The notes under the pieces were generated by a model. That model was not told the DNA's origin, ran no database searches, and worked only from the letters and a program-made list of their open reading frames with translations. From Malus domestica (taxonomy: Eukaryota > Streptophyta > Magnoliopsida > Rosales > Rosaceae), in NCBI RefSeq assembly GCF_042453785.1, contig NC_091668.1:28707501-28771500 (forward strand): 64,000 nt of DNA, given 5' to 3'. Both the position numbers and the translations under genes were made by a program. This document shows positions 24,045-35,549 of this stretch, piece after piece (within the stretch, counting starts at the first letter, position 1; every line of letters begins with the position of its first letter).

Positions 24045-24145
24045 ACGTCTTAGTGGTATTTCTATTCACTTATAAGTGAGAGGTCTTAATCTTATGTTTG
24101 AGCCAAATGCCAATTCGAACCAAATCATCATGTTAAGCCCATGTA
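24045..24145 (+). mobile_element. Decayed SINE-like fragment
   Basis: agtggtatttctattcac, then aagtgagaggtctta and a B-box-like ttcgaacc string resemble the better SINE copy at 33564-33728. It is heavily diverged and has no poly-A end. Confidence 0.35.
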
Positions 24146-24442
24146 AGACTTAAGGTTAGTTTGACATTGCTTAAATTTACCAAATACTCTTACACTACTT
24201 TTTTTACTAAAAAGTACTGTTAACATTGTAGTTTACCAAACACGTATCTGTTTATTTTGCAGAAACAATTTTGACAAAAAAAGACATAATAATCCCAAAC
24301 TAGCCCGTAGCAAGGCCCAAGTTGAACATTAGTGAAACAACTTATATTGGGTAGTACGGAGTGTGGCCCTGTGGGCTCGTCACTTAAACCTTGTTAAACA
24401 GAAAGCATGGTCTGCATTTGCAGAAGCTAGTAGGGAATAGTA

Positions 24443-27131
24443 ATGGAGGTCGAGACGGAGAGGACGAAACCTGCTGCTGCGTTCATGGCCTTTGGTACCA
24501 AAGGCGATGTCTATCCAATTGCTGTAAGTCATCATCCCTTTCTCCCACTCATTCTTTCCCTTTGGTTCCCGAGAAAATGCAAGAAATTGAAACATTGCCA
24601 GAATCTAATGACGGTTTTTGCTTCTGCGGTTTGCACTTTGCAGGCCATTGCGGCGGCTTTTGCTTGTGATCAGATACTGTACGATGTCGTCCTTATCACG
24701 CATTCAGCACATGAGGTTTGTTTGATAGTATACTATATATGTGTATGTATGTATGAACACTTCAAACTCGATATTTAGAGAAAAACCCAATATACTTTGT
24801 ACACCAAAGGAATTTTACAATTAAGAATTAATTAGAGCATGACGATTCGATAGGGGAGGGTTTAATTTTTTATTATTTTTTTCCCTCCAATTGAGCTTTC
24901 GAAGTGTTTTTCTATGAAAACTTATGATTGTAGGGGTCTTTTTTCTAATTTACTAATTGTTTTTGTAATTGGTTGGTTGTTGTTGTGACTTGTAATGTAG
25001 GACTTACGTTGTCATTTAGCCGAAAAACATGTTTCGTATCTTCCAATTTCATCACCACCTGTTGTCCCAATCCATCGGGAACATGATAGTACAGAAGAAC
25101 CAGGTTCAGATTGCTCCGCTACTCTCTCGTTGTTGTTCTCTCAGCATGTGTAAAGTTGTCATTGGATGTTTTGTTTTACCAGGTTCTTTGGAGAAAATCA
25201 TGTTTTCTGCTGAACACAGACAAGAATGTTGTTTGGCAGTGGAGAAGATATTTGGATCAGGCCCGAGCATGGAGGGTGATTTTATACTGATCAATTTCTT
25301 TGCTTTGGTACTTCCTTATTGCTGGTTTTTCCACTCTTTATCCTTTCCGTAACTTACGTCATAGGCATCTGTTCTATGGATGAATACATTGTGCATGAAA
25401 GAAGAATAAATTTTGAAAGGCTACATACAGGGATGTCAAATATTAACAAATAGAAGTTTTGTATGGTTATCTGGTTTTCCATTCAAGTTCTTACGTAGGT
25501 TTTATTGCCGGCTCAAACATCTTGAACATCTGCATCTCAAGTTAGCATTATGTTAAATTTTATTCGACCCTAAATAAGTATTGCATCCAACTAGACTTTC
25601 TGACAGTAGGTATAATGACGAGATATCTAAATTGGTTTCAATTGCTTGATGGTCAAGGAAGGATGGAGTATTGCAGAACTTTTTCATGTCCGTTGCATAG
25701 TTGCTGCTCCTTATGTTGTTCCATATAGGTACTAAACCTTTTGTTTTATTTTATTTAAGTTGAATATTGATCTTATGTAACAATCAATGTATATATGGTG
25801 ACTGGCCAGCCTCAACTGTACGCGTTTTAATATGGAATCTCTCATGTTTATGAAGATCTTGGAGAGGCGGGGGGATTAATATTAGGGCCACCTTGAAATT
25901 CTACTGCATAATGAGTTCCACTGATCATATAGAAAGGAAAATCAGTATTTGACTTTGTGTTTAATTGTATGAAGATGCATATAGGGTAGTGCTATCCACA
26001 CACCCATTTTTACTTCTCACACACCCCTCTCAATTTTCGGTCGTCAAATCGAATGAATTGAAGAAGATTAATGGCCAAAAATTAACGAGGGTGTGGAAGA
26101 AGAAAAAATGGATGTGTGAATAGCCTACCCTACATATAAAGTCAGGAAGCAATTATTCCATATCCTCATTATCAAATAACTAGAGCAACACTATTGTGTA
26201 TAGGTATATAGAAAATCCAAGGAATAATGTAAGAACGTGTAAGTAGCTATAACGTTTTGAAGTTCTGGCTTGATGATTTGTTGCTGCTTCAAATTATGTT
26301 CCAGTGCACCTTCGTCGTTTGAGCGCCAATTTGAAAAAGAACTTCCACTTTTATATAAATACCTACAGGAAGCTCACAACACTAAGGTACTTTATTGTTT
26401 GTAGAGTAATATTTGAAATAATGTTGATGTAAGTGGTATTGATCTGCCTTAGGAATTGATGGTGTACAGCATCGCTAACAAGTGAATTTCAACTTTAGTA
26501 CCTTGTCTACGTAATATAAATTAAGTTTGTTACCTGCAAAAATAACATTCTTCTTTTCAATTTTTATATGCACATAGGTTTGTTGGAAAGATGTGATCCA
26601 CTGGATGTGGCCGCTTTTCAGCGAGTATTGGGGATCCTGGAGATGTGACGATTTGAATTTGAGTCCTTGCCCTTTTACGGTTAATATCTTTGACTTGAAA
26701 CTCCTTAATGCATTCAGTGTATTGTAACAGTAGTTCTTGAGGACCAACGTTGACACATTTGGTATTTTTTCTGCAACGAGTTGTTCACTCATCAAATGAA
26801 GTTTGTACCACCTTAGCTGAAAATTGTCTATCACATATCTGCTGTAATTATATTTGAACTTGTGTAATTGTTTCTTTGTCAAATGCAGGATCCAGTAACA
26901 GGTTTACCCACTTGGCATGATAGGCCTCCATCTCCGCTTCTTCTGTGAGTTCTGAGTTTTCCACTTGCACATAGGGTACAAGTAACAAATTTACAATTCT
27001 GGAGAGAGAGGGTTTACCCACTTGGCATGATAGGCCTCCATGGCTCCATCCCCCCTTTTTCTTTGAGTTCTGAGGTTTCAACTTGCACATAGGCATAGGT
27101 AACAAAATGAACATTCAAAAACATTCAAAAG

Positions 27132-27163
<32 letters not shown>

Positions 27164-27280
27164 TTACCCACTTGGCATGATAGGCCTCCATGGCTCCATC
27201 TCCCCTTTTTCTTTGAGTTCTGAGGTTTCAACTTGCACATAGGCATAGGTAACAAAATGAACATTCAAAAACATTCAAAA

Positions 27281-27321
<41 letters not shown>

Positions 27322-30300
27322 CCACTTGGCATGATAGGCCTCCATGGCTCCATCCCCACTTTTTCTTTGAGAGAGTACCCACTTGGCATGATAGGCCTCC
27401 ATGGCTCCATCCCCACTTTTTCTTTGAGTTCTGAGTTTTCAACTTGCACATAGGTATAGGTAACAAAATGAACATTCAAAAGCAGGACCCAGTAACAGGT
27501 CTACCCACTTGGCATGATAGGCCTCCATCCACCCTTTTTGTTTTAGTTCTGAGTTTTCAACTTGCTCATAGGTATAGGTAACAAAATGATTTAAAAGTGT
27601 TGATTATCTTTCTGCAATTATCTGGTAAATACTGTAGATTTTAAAGTTCCATGTGAAAAATGGCTAGTTTTCCATGCATCTATTCAAATAAATGTGTGTT
27701 ATTTATTTAATTCTTTGCTGGAAGAAGTTATTTATAGTTTCTATTCTGAAGATTTTCCTCACTGTGTGACAGGTATGGATTTAGCAAAGAAATAGTCGAG
27801 TGCCCTGGTATAAATGTTTATACAATTTTAAACTTGTACAAATTTCTTTTATGTCTGTATTGTACAGTTGTACTACTGAATTCATAGGTTTGATATAGGA
27901 TACTTGCGAAGGTGATGGTTTTGCATATCATGCAACTAGGTAGAAAATCAATCTCTAGCTAACATTCTCAAATCCCTTTTATTTACTGCTCTTGCTTTAG
28001 CCTTTTGAAATCTCTTACCTTCTAACTTTGTTGTAGCCCTAAACTTTTTACACAGGTTGCACCAAGGTGCTCCTAAACTTTCTACTTAAAAAAATTGCCC
28101 AGGAAAGGTTTGTATTGTTTCATTTAGTGGGATGAGAGGAATTCAGTGATGAGAATGAATAATAGTCCCTTTAGAGATTAAGTAGAAGCATATTCATAAT
28201 GCAATCATCGTTGAAGGCTTGGAGCCAAGACTTATAGAGAAATCTGAGAAAAGCCTAAGAAATGACAGAGGAAGATTTTGATAAACAGTGAAAATGGTGC
28301 TAAAAACTCTGTTAAAGGGTTAAAGCAGAATAGGAATTGGTCAGATGATATTTTCTTTTACTTCTAAGGTCTCTATATTATGAGTTCTTGCATACTTCCC
28401 TAAACAAATCATTAATTACCTTAGCCCATAAATATTACTCATGGGAAATATAAAAGGCTCTTGAACTCTTTTCTGATTTTCAGACGCTTATCTCGGCATC
28501 ATTAATTTGTTATGTGTCATTTTCTCTGTGAAACAACTCGTCCCTGAGTATTAGTTTTTTATGATAGCTTCTTCATCTTCTCTTTCATCGTGCTGAGAAA
28601 ATTTGTCACTAGTTTGAAGCATAGAGGATGGAGTCAATCCCCAATTTTTGGGTGCCTACTTCATAAGTAGTTTCATATTTAATGAAGACAAAGATAATGT
28701 TATTTTCCCGAGGTGCACTGCTTTGTTATCAAACTTACATGGTCTTTCCAAGAGTAGATGGCAGGATTCTGTGTCAAGCACGTCACACAAGGGATTGTTT
28801 GAACTACTGTGCGAAGCTTACTTTGATTGCTTTCTTGAACTTAGTGATTCTGTATGACCATGGATACGATTGCACTTCAAGTTCACTTTTTCTATATCTT
28901 CACAGAAAACCTCAGAAAGGTTTCTTGGCATTATGACAATGATTCTACAATCTCTAGAAACTAGGGTACGGATTCAGTAAGGATATGTCAATAAGATAAT
29001 ATTATTAAGTTCAATGCTAATCATACATGACCCCTTTGTCCAGGCACCCTATTTATGTTTCCTCACCACACAAAAGAAAACACAAAAAGTTGCAAATTAT
29101 ACTATTTACATCATTCATAATACTATCTTTGCTCTCATTTTCCTCACGTGTAAATAATACAGCATCCCATTCTTGTTCAGCAATGAAAAGATTTGCATTT
29201 TCTTATATGGTTTTCCCATATATCTTGACTGTAATAGTGGTGTCACACTAGAGTGTCGGCGAAAATCCTAAAGTCAGAGTTGACAATAGCCAAGGGATAT
29301 TTCAATTTTGAATACATATAGCCAAGGGATACTCCATACCTAAAATTTAGGAGTGCTTCACAGCTTAAATAGCTTCCCCCGGTCATTTTATGCTGAGTGA
29401 TTTTTACTATAATCAATGCATGCGACTTTATCATTTATTAATTTTTCGTAAATGCTACGGTAGATCCTGTCTCTTCTTTTGAATATGGTCGATCTGGTCA
29501 AGTGGTCAGTCACGTTTTGTTCCTACTATGTCAAAATTCTCACTGGTTTTTAGCACTTTGACAGGTTATTGGCCATCAAATGTTCGGGTTTGTGGCTTTT
29601 GGTTTCTCCCAAATGAATGGCAGTTTTCGTGTAAGCAGTGCAGTGAACTTTCCAGAATTGTTTCTTCAGAGCGTCTTTACACAAAAGATGAAATGTGTTC
29701 AGCTCATGTTCAGTTAGAATATTTTTTGAAGACCCCAGTGTCTATGCCACCTATTTTCATAGGCCTGAGCTCAATTGGAAGGCAAGTTCTTTCTCTAATT
29801 GGTTCCTTAGCTACTTCTTTAATGCATTCTCAGAATTTACTTTACAAGAATATGAGGGACTCTGGATGTAATTGAATTATTACATGCTGTAGTCTTGCGC
29901 TATATATAATTAGCTTTCTTTGTTCTCCTTTGTACAGGTTAATGCACGATCAACTCGTATGATTTACTGAAATACTGATATCTGAGTTTCCCATTGTGCA
30001 TGCAGCATGGGATTTTTAAAAAACACTCAAGCGTTTCTTCGTCTTCTCCAAACTGTCTTAGAGATAACAAATTACCGCTTTATCCTCTTTACAGCCGGCT
30101 ACATACCTTTAGATGCAGCAATCCGAGCAGTTTCTGCTGAGTCATCACCATATGTAACCCACAAGCAGTTTAATGACGAGTGCATTTCTCTCTTCAATGA
30201 CCGACTCTTTTGCTTTTCTGGGTGAGCATCTCGTATTTATAAGAATATAAAATGAGCATTTTTTCTCTTGAAACTTGTAATGTTTGTGAATGTTTATTGG

Positions 30301-33117
30301 CAAACTTACTTGGAAACAATAACCTTGTGAGGATATTTGGAAAGAAAAAAGTATGTAAGCTATTTCAAAACTAAAAAAAATAAAAATAAAAACTATGCAA
30401 AAAGCTTCTTGTATGACCATCTCATTCCGATCTGCTCCCACCTGAATGTGTTTGTGATAGCAAAATCACATTTTTTTTTTCTCTTAACATGTTGCATGTA
30501 GTTACAGGACTTTAATATTTGATAACAACATAATTACTCTTCACTGTGTTTATAGTTAGTGTATGCAATAGTAAACATGGATTGCACCCTCACGGAGCCG
30601 TTTGTAACTTCTTACTACCGTATTGTATAAAAGCTGTTTGCATGGCATTTGTTGACTACTTGACTTTATGTAGTAGACTCCTGTGTATCGTGGTGTTACC
30701 TTAACTAAGGCTGACTACTGTGTACTCTTGGTATTAACCTTAACAGTTAACACCAAGATACATAGGAGTCTACTACATAAAAACCAACAAATGCCATGCG
30801 CACAACTTTTATATAGAAAAGGCATATTACCCAAAGTTGTCCTTGAGATTGACATAACTCCTAACTTTGGTCCCAGAGATTTGAAATCAATAGAAGTAGT
30901 CCCTGAGTTTATCAACCGTCAATCATTTTGGCCATTCAAATAAGGACCAAAATGACAAAAATATCCTCAATTTAATAAATAATGGGCCAAAATGGTTTGA
31001 CAAAAAAAATGAGGCTATTTTTTGTCGTTTTGATCCTTCTTTAACAGAGATTTTTTACGGAAGGACCAAAATGATTGACAGTGGACAAACTCAGGGACCA
31101 CTTCTATCGATTTTAAATCTCAAGGACCAAAGTGAGGAGTTATGTCAATCTCAGGGACCATTTTGGCTAAAAAGCCTATAGAAAAGGCTAAGTAACTGAG
31201 GTAACTGGTTCTCATAATAACTAAATTTCAGGAATCTCTTTTAAGTTGTTTATGACTAGCACTTATTTGGAACTTTATTAGACTCTGGATTGATATGTTA
31301 AAGGAAAATTTAGAAAGGTTGTAGAGGATCATATTTGTTCATCCAATCAATTAAGTAGATTGTCCAAACCACTCAAGTGTTAGAATGAGAGAATCCGGAA
31401 GGCAGAGTGTGTGTGAGACAGAAGAAAGGGATAAGAGTGTTTCCTTGTTTTCTCGTTCTTGTCCTTTCTAGTTGTTCATCAATTCTTGAAGCTTGATAAT
31501 ATATTTTTGTTGTACCGTTGATGATATAGTGGAGATTCGTTGTTGCTGCCTTCTTAAAGTTATAGCCTAATGTACTTAATTCTTGGCGTTCTTCATCTTC
31601 TTGCTTATTTTTTTGTGTTTTTTGAGTTTGATCTTCCCATCCTTAAATTTCAAAACACAGTAAGTTGCAGTGGGTTGGCGTCTGGTTATTCTTTACCTCT
31701 GCTAAATAATATTTTATTTCCTTGTTGAATAGAACTGTACCGTACAAGTGGCTGTTTACTCGATGTGCTGCTGCAATTCATCATGGGGGAAGGTGAGAGT
31801 GCTCCAACTCTTATTATATGTTCACTTAATTGCTGATTTTTTCAATGCCGTTCTAATTGTTCTAATTGAGCCTATCAATTTCTTTTTTCCTCTCAAATTA
31901 CTTCAACATTTTGTAGTAATATGTAACAAGCAAAGTATTGACTTTTTATTTCCTGTTTCCTGTAAACGTGGAAGTGGCACTACTGCTGCAGCACTATTGG
32001 CAGGAATCCCACAGGTTAGTTATGGAAGTACATGCATCTCTATATTCGATCATGAACATATGTTTTCTTTTGTTAATCAAGTATATCAGTTATAACAGTC
32101 AAGAGGCAAAAACAAATTGCAGGTAGTCTGTCCATTTGTGCTAGATCAGTTTTACTGGGCTGAAAGAATGTTTTGGCTTGGAGTAGCACCTGAGCCATTG
32201 AAAAGAACCCATTTACTTCCAGAAGAAAGTGATGAGAAAATAGCGGCAAATTTTCTATCGAGGGCCATACATGATGCATTATCCCCTGAAATTAAAGAAC
32301 GTGCTGTAGAAGTTTCTAAGAGAATATCTCTTGAGGTAACACTTACTCTTGAATTATGAAATTAATAATTGTTGGTAGAAAGACCGCACATGTAGATTTA
32401 TATATCCTTGAATTGGAATATTTTATATGAGTTATGTCCCGTTCTGTCACTCATAGGATGTGCAAAGTTACTGTATAATTCCTATTCCTAATCCATCACC
32501 TTCCTCACTCCCTTTCTGAAGTGTCATTACGGCACTGTAATTTGAAATAGATTTGGCAGAAGGGGGAGGAAGAAGAAGGGGACTTTATAGTTTATAGTAG
32601 CGTGCAACATGTTTTGTTTATGTTTTTCAATGTTCAACGTGATATGTGTAATCTGTGATGCCATTCAATGCGTCTACAAAATTTGCGTTGAAATGTTTTC
32701 TTTGCATGGAAACAAATATTTTCTTTAGAGGTCGCACTTGGTGTGATGGCAAGTGCCTTCGCCCATGAGCGGTAGGTCTCGGGTTCGAGACTTGGGAGCA
32801 GCCTCTCCATAAATGGGGGTAAGGCTAGCCGACATTCACCTCTCCCAGACCCTGCGTAAAGCAGGAGCCTTGTGCACTGGGTACGACCTTTTTTTTATTT
32901 GTAATTTTCTACTAGGTTGGATATTCCTAGTTTCCATCACCATCGATAGTTTGGAGATCTGACTTTTATTTTGTGGTGGGTCTCTGAAAATTTGACCTGA
33001 GAACATGAATAAAAGTTGCTACAAATCTAATCTACCAAATAATGTTTTACTTTTCAGGATGGTGTCTCAAACGCGGTCAAATATATCAAGGAAGAGATCA
33101 TTGGTGGTTCAAGCTGA
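24443..33117 (+). CDS. Sterol 3-beta-glucosyltransferase-like UDP-glycosyltransferase, 15 exons
   Basis: Exons: 24443-24523, 24644-24715, 25001-25103, 25183-25307, 25658-25728, 26305-26386, 26578-26679, 26889-26944, 27773-27807, 29565-29781, 30006-30221, 31733-31792, 31975-32014, 32123-32335, 33058-33117. All phases agree and give 510 aa. The N-terminal FGTKGDVYPIAAIAAAF corresponds to the nucleotide-sugar glycosyltransferase N-domain loop. The C-terminal domain has FTRCAAAIHHGGSGTTAAAL and GIPQVVCPFVLDQFYWAERM, the donor-binding motif of sterol glucosyltransferase-type enzymes. These enzymes move glucose from UDP-glucose to sterol hydroxyls at membranes. The sequence is closer to the divergent short plant branch than to UGT80A/B, so the acceptor is uncertain. 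Intron 10 is GC-AG. The exon 3 donor (25103) was chosen by frame; a later donor would leave the frame wrong. Confidence 0.87.
25984..26130. mobile_element. hAT-like MITE in glucosyltransferase intron 5
   Basis: 147 bp. The left end GGGTAGTGCTATCCACACAC is the near complement of the right end (gtgtgaatagcctaccc). 8-bp flanks are TGCATATA and TACATATA, one mismatch. A relative lies at 34225-34373. Confidence 0.75.
26889..27590 (+). repeat. Tandem array built from exon 8 and its intron
   Basis: Six partial repeats start near 26889, 27011, 27161, 27318, 27375 and 27486. Each contains the exon-8 core ccacttggcatgataggcct followed by intron sequence (gttctgag, acttgcacatagg, aacaaaatgaacattc). Only the first copy has both an acceptor and a GTGAGT donor. 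The last keeps the acceptor and a head with one changed base (gacccagtaacagg for gatccagtaacagg) but has lost the donor. Middle copies begin inside the exon, after (GA)n runs at 27133-27160 and 27283-27317. Confidence 0.9.
30625..30814. repeat. 190-bp foldback hairpin in glucosyltransferase intron 11
   Basis: The left arm (about 30625-30705) and right arm (about 30735-30814) are near-complementary, including catggcatttgttg with caacaaatgccatg and tatgtagtagactcct with aggagtctactacata. The loop is short. It lies just 5' of the MITE at 30821 and could be an old MITE or inverted duplication. Confidence 0.85.
30821..31176. mobile_element. Foldback MITE, Mutator-like family, copy 2
   Basis: 356 bp. 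Ends are GGCATATTACCC and GGCTAAAAAGCC, with long arms sharing gagattgacataactcct and its complement. A perfect 9-bp duplication TATAGAAAA (30812-30820 and 31177-31185) is the Mutator-superfamily signature. Same family as 22923-23335. Confidence 0.9.
32725..32903 (+). mobile_element. tRNA-derived SINE, full-length-like
   Basis: An A-box-like tggtgtgatggcaagtgcc (32740-32758) and a B-box gggttcgagac (32781-32791) give an internal RNA polymerase III promoter. The body ends ccttgtgcactgggtacgacc followed by a T tract. A 7-bp direct repeat ATTTTCT (32718-32724 and 32904-32910) may be the target duplication. It lies in glucosyltransferase intron 14, sense to the gene. Confidence 0.8.
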
Positions 33118-33563
33118 TCATTCACAATCTCTTGCACTGGCCTTCGAACATAGTTTTCAGCAATGCGGACAGGAGATTCTGAAAATGGTGGAAATGCTTA
33201 CTGCGCGAAGTTTTCTTCGTATAAAGATTTGGAGGAACTAATGATGTCTGTAAGAAGTTTTCTTACTAAGGATGCCTAAATCACGTGTGCCGTCGGTGTG
33301 TCAACTGCCCATGTACTTTGAAAAGTGGAACAGATGAAAGGGTGGCATGTTTCTATGAAAGAAGATATATGGAGCATATGAAGTAGCTTGTGTTTGATAT
33401 TTGGTACTTTGAAAGAGATGGTTGTACCATCTAACTCAGTTGAAAGGTTAGAGCAGAAACTGTTAACTTGACGGAAAAAGAGAACCGCCATTTTATCTCC
33501 ACGAGTGCTTCTACCGTACACTTGGCGTATGAGATGCACTGATTATCTCTAGGAGTGTTTATA

Positions 33564-33728
33564 TGGTCTGGTGATATTCATCTCCACTTGTAAGTGAAAT
33601 ATCTTATATTCGAATCTCGTGGATGGCGAATTCGATACTAAATTAGGTTGCCCATTGTGTGGCTTAATCGAACTTCTTCTTCCCGTAATGTAAAATATAT
33701 CGTTGTACTCAAAAAAAAAAAAAAAAAC
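33564..33728 (+). mobile_element. SINE of a second family, with poly-A tail
   Basis: tctggtgatattcatctcc and a B-box-like ttcgaatctc, then a body (gatggcgaattcgatac, gttgcccattgtgtggctt) ending in an A17-type run at about 33710-33727. It lies in or just after the glucosyltransferase 3' UTR and could supply a polyadenylation region. Target duplication not identified. Confidence 0.6.
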
Positions 33729-34827
33729 AAACAAAACAAAACCTTATGGGCCACATTATTCCCTCCAATTTAGTGGGCTTGCATTTCGATTTATTAATGA
33801 AAGATCTGTAAGTAATTTTAAATCTACACAAGAAATTCAATATTTTATTACACTGGGATTTTTTTTTTAATTTTTACATGAAATTGCGGATTCAATAATC
33901 TAATGTTTTACTTTTAGCACTGTAAAAACAGAGATAAAAAGATAAACCACGAGCAAATTTAAGGGTAAAACCGTAAAACTCATGAGCTTTGCTCTCGGGC
34001 GCATGAAAGGACAAAAGATTGATTGTTTAGCGTTCCAATGTGCGGAGAAGAATTTCCATAAGACTCAGCAACCCAAGGACTATATTTACAAGGCTGTATT
34101 ATTTTATAAGCTCAACTTCAATTAGGGGTTAGGGGGTAATGCTAGAAAAATTATCTACTCGAATAATTTTTCGTAGACCATTGACTACATGATGTGGTAA
34201 TTGACGGTCAAATTCATTGTTTAAAGGATAATGCTATTTACACACAATTCTTTACTTCGCACACACCCTTGTTAATTGTTGTCTATTGATCTTCTTCAAT
34301 TCATTTGATTTGCAGGGCGAAAATTGAAAGAGATGTGTAAGAAGTAAAAATAAGTGTGTGGATAGTCCCATCTTGTTTAAATTATTAAAAAAAGTATACA
34401 ACTATCAACGACGCATCACTTGGTCTACAAAATATAGTTTAATAATATGATCTTCCAAGCATTTTCCGGTGGTGAAAATGTATTTAAAGGTTTACCTTTT
34501 TTATTTTTAATGAATATGGATTTCTAATATAGAGATTGGTACAATAGGTGGATCGAGAGAAATAAAATCATATCTTTCCCTAAGGAAATAAATATTATAT
34601 TTCTAAATGTGATTTCGAATAAATTAAAATCATATCATTACAAAATCTTAAAACATTAAATTCCCGATTGACCTTCTGTAATATTAATCATCTTTATTCA
34701 CCTATAAAAAGTGAACAAAAACCACATAATTGTATGCAAACTTGTCCGATTTACTGTAAAAATATTCATCTTTACTCTTTTTACATTTACCATCTGTCAT
34801 TTTTCGACCTGCAACAGTCAGAAAATT
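33729..34827. other. Intergenic, MITE-bearing
   Basis: AT-rich sequence upstream of the TMEM87 duplication. Besides the MITE at 34225-34373, nothing gene-like. A possible older element with tctactcgaataattt and cacttggtctacaaaata ends may surround that MITE (about 34136-34460), but no boundaries could be proved. Confidence 0.45.
34225..34373. mobile_element. hAT-like MITE, second copy
   Basis: Same design as 25984-26130: a start near AGGATAATGCTATTTACACAC and an end near gtgtgtggatagtccc. It is flanked by TTGTTTAA (34217-34224 and 34374-34381), an 8-bp duplication. Confidence 0.65.
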
Positions 34828-34904
34828 GCCTGACCGACAGCAACCAGCAGTCGCATCCATCATCGACACATTGCTTAGGTCTCACTCACCCTTCACAGTT
34901 TACC

Positions 34905-34943
<39 letters not shown>

Positions 34944-35307
34944 CTCCAGTTCTCTTTCTAACCTCAAACACCAGAGCTCAACGAGTCCAATCTCCAAAGA
35001 GTATGGATTTCACAATCCAGGTTAGAGCAACGAGGAGAAGAAGAAGAAGAAGAAGCAACGGCATTCCCCATGGCATTTTCTTGACGCTGTCTCTGCTGCT
35101 CCTGCTGTCATTCCTTCCAAACCCCACAAACTCATCAATCCACATCTACGACAACCAAACCTTCAGAGAAGTCGGCAATGCTAACCTTCTCTCCGGCGGC
35201 AGCGAAGGCATCGCCGCCACTCTCTCCGCCCGTTCTTACATTCGGTATTGCTTTTTCATTTGCATTTCTTTCAGCTTATTGCCAGATCTGTGTACAATTG
35301 CTCATTC
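34828..35307 (+). repeat. Segmental duplication of TMEM87 leader, exon 1 and intron start (copy 1)
   Basis: Strongly similar to 36611-37080. It includes about 170 bp of leader with a (CT)n tract, exon 1 and about 60 bp of intron 1. Similarity stops near 35307, where plantacyanin-type intron sequence takes over. Confidence 0.93.
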
Positions 35308-35549
35308 TGCATCTCTGTTATTTTTCATTTTTGCTCTCATTTGTTGTATTTGCAGTGTTCAAATACAATAAGGACCTGCACAATGTGGTATTGGTAGATG
35401 AAAATGGTTACAAAACATGCACAGCCAGCGGCAAAGAATTCCCGTCGGGAAACGATGAAATCAAACTTGCGCGAGGACAATACTACTTCATCTGCGGTGT
35501 TCCTGGCCACTGCGATCGTGGCCAAAAGATAGCAGTCACTGCTAATTAA
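35003..35549 (+). pseudogene. Chimera: TMEM87 exon 1 joined to a plantacyanin-like last exon
   Basis: Exon 1 copy 35003-35244 encodes signal peptide and start of the TMEM87-like protein (MDFTIQVRATRRR..., two extra Arg codons relative to the copy at 36780). After a short intron (35245-35355, GTATTG..TGCAG), 35356-35549 encodes a cupredoxin end: VFKYNKDLHNVVLVDENGY, then GQYYFICGVPGHCDRGQKIAV. It has the second His, Cys and third His copper ligands and Gln in the axial place. The upstream half of the blue-copper domain is missing. Joining the two exons puts them out of phase: phase 2 meets an exon needing phase 1, so translation would stop five codons later. Retaining the intron leaves one ORF, 35178-35549, running into the cupredoxin part. 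It may be a dead fusion or a transcribed novelty. Confidence 0.85.

Larger units (their letters stand above)
22134..24442. other. Divergent intergenic region between bZIP and glucosyltransferase genes
   Basis: It probably holds both promoters and the bZIP 5' UTR, including a CT-rich run near 22319-22335. It contains a foldback MITE (22923-23335), a decayed SINE-like stretch (24045-24145), and a small ttaacgaaaa...ttttcgttaa inverted repeat at about 22440-22525. No further gene is supported. Confidence 0.5.

Noticed and set aside
25104..25152. Extending glucosyltransferase exon 3 to the GTGTAA donor
   Set aside because: It would put exon 4 in a frame that reads VLWRKSCFLL rather than the conserved SLEKIMFSAEHRQE frame. 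The donor at 25104 keeps the phase.
32740..32791. tRNA gene
   Set aside because: The A- and B-box-like motifs are part of a SINE; no cloverleaf or acceptor stem could be drawn.
35178..35549. Taking the 123-codon ORF as a genuine cupredoxin gene
   Set aside because: Its first half is TMEM87 exon 1 in the wrong frame plus intron, and the upstream half of the copper domain is absent. Recorded as part of the chimera instead.
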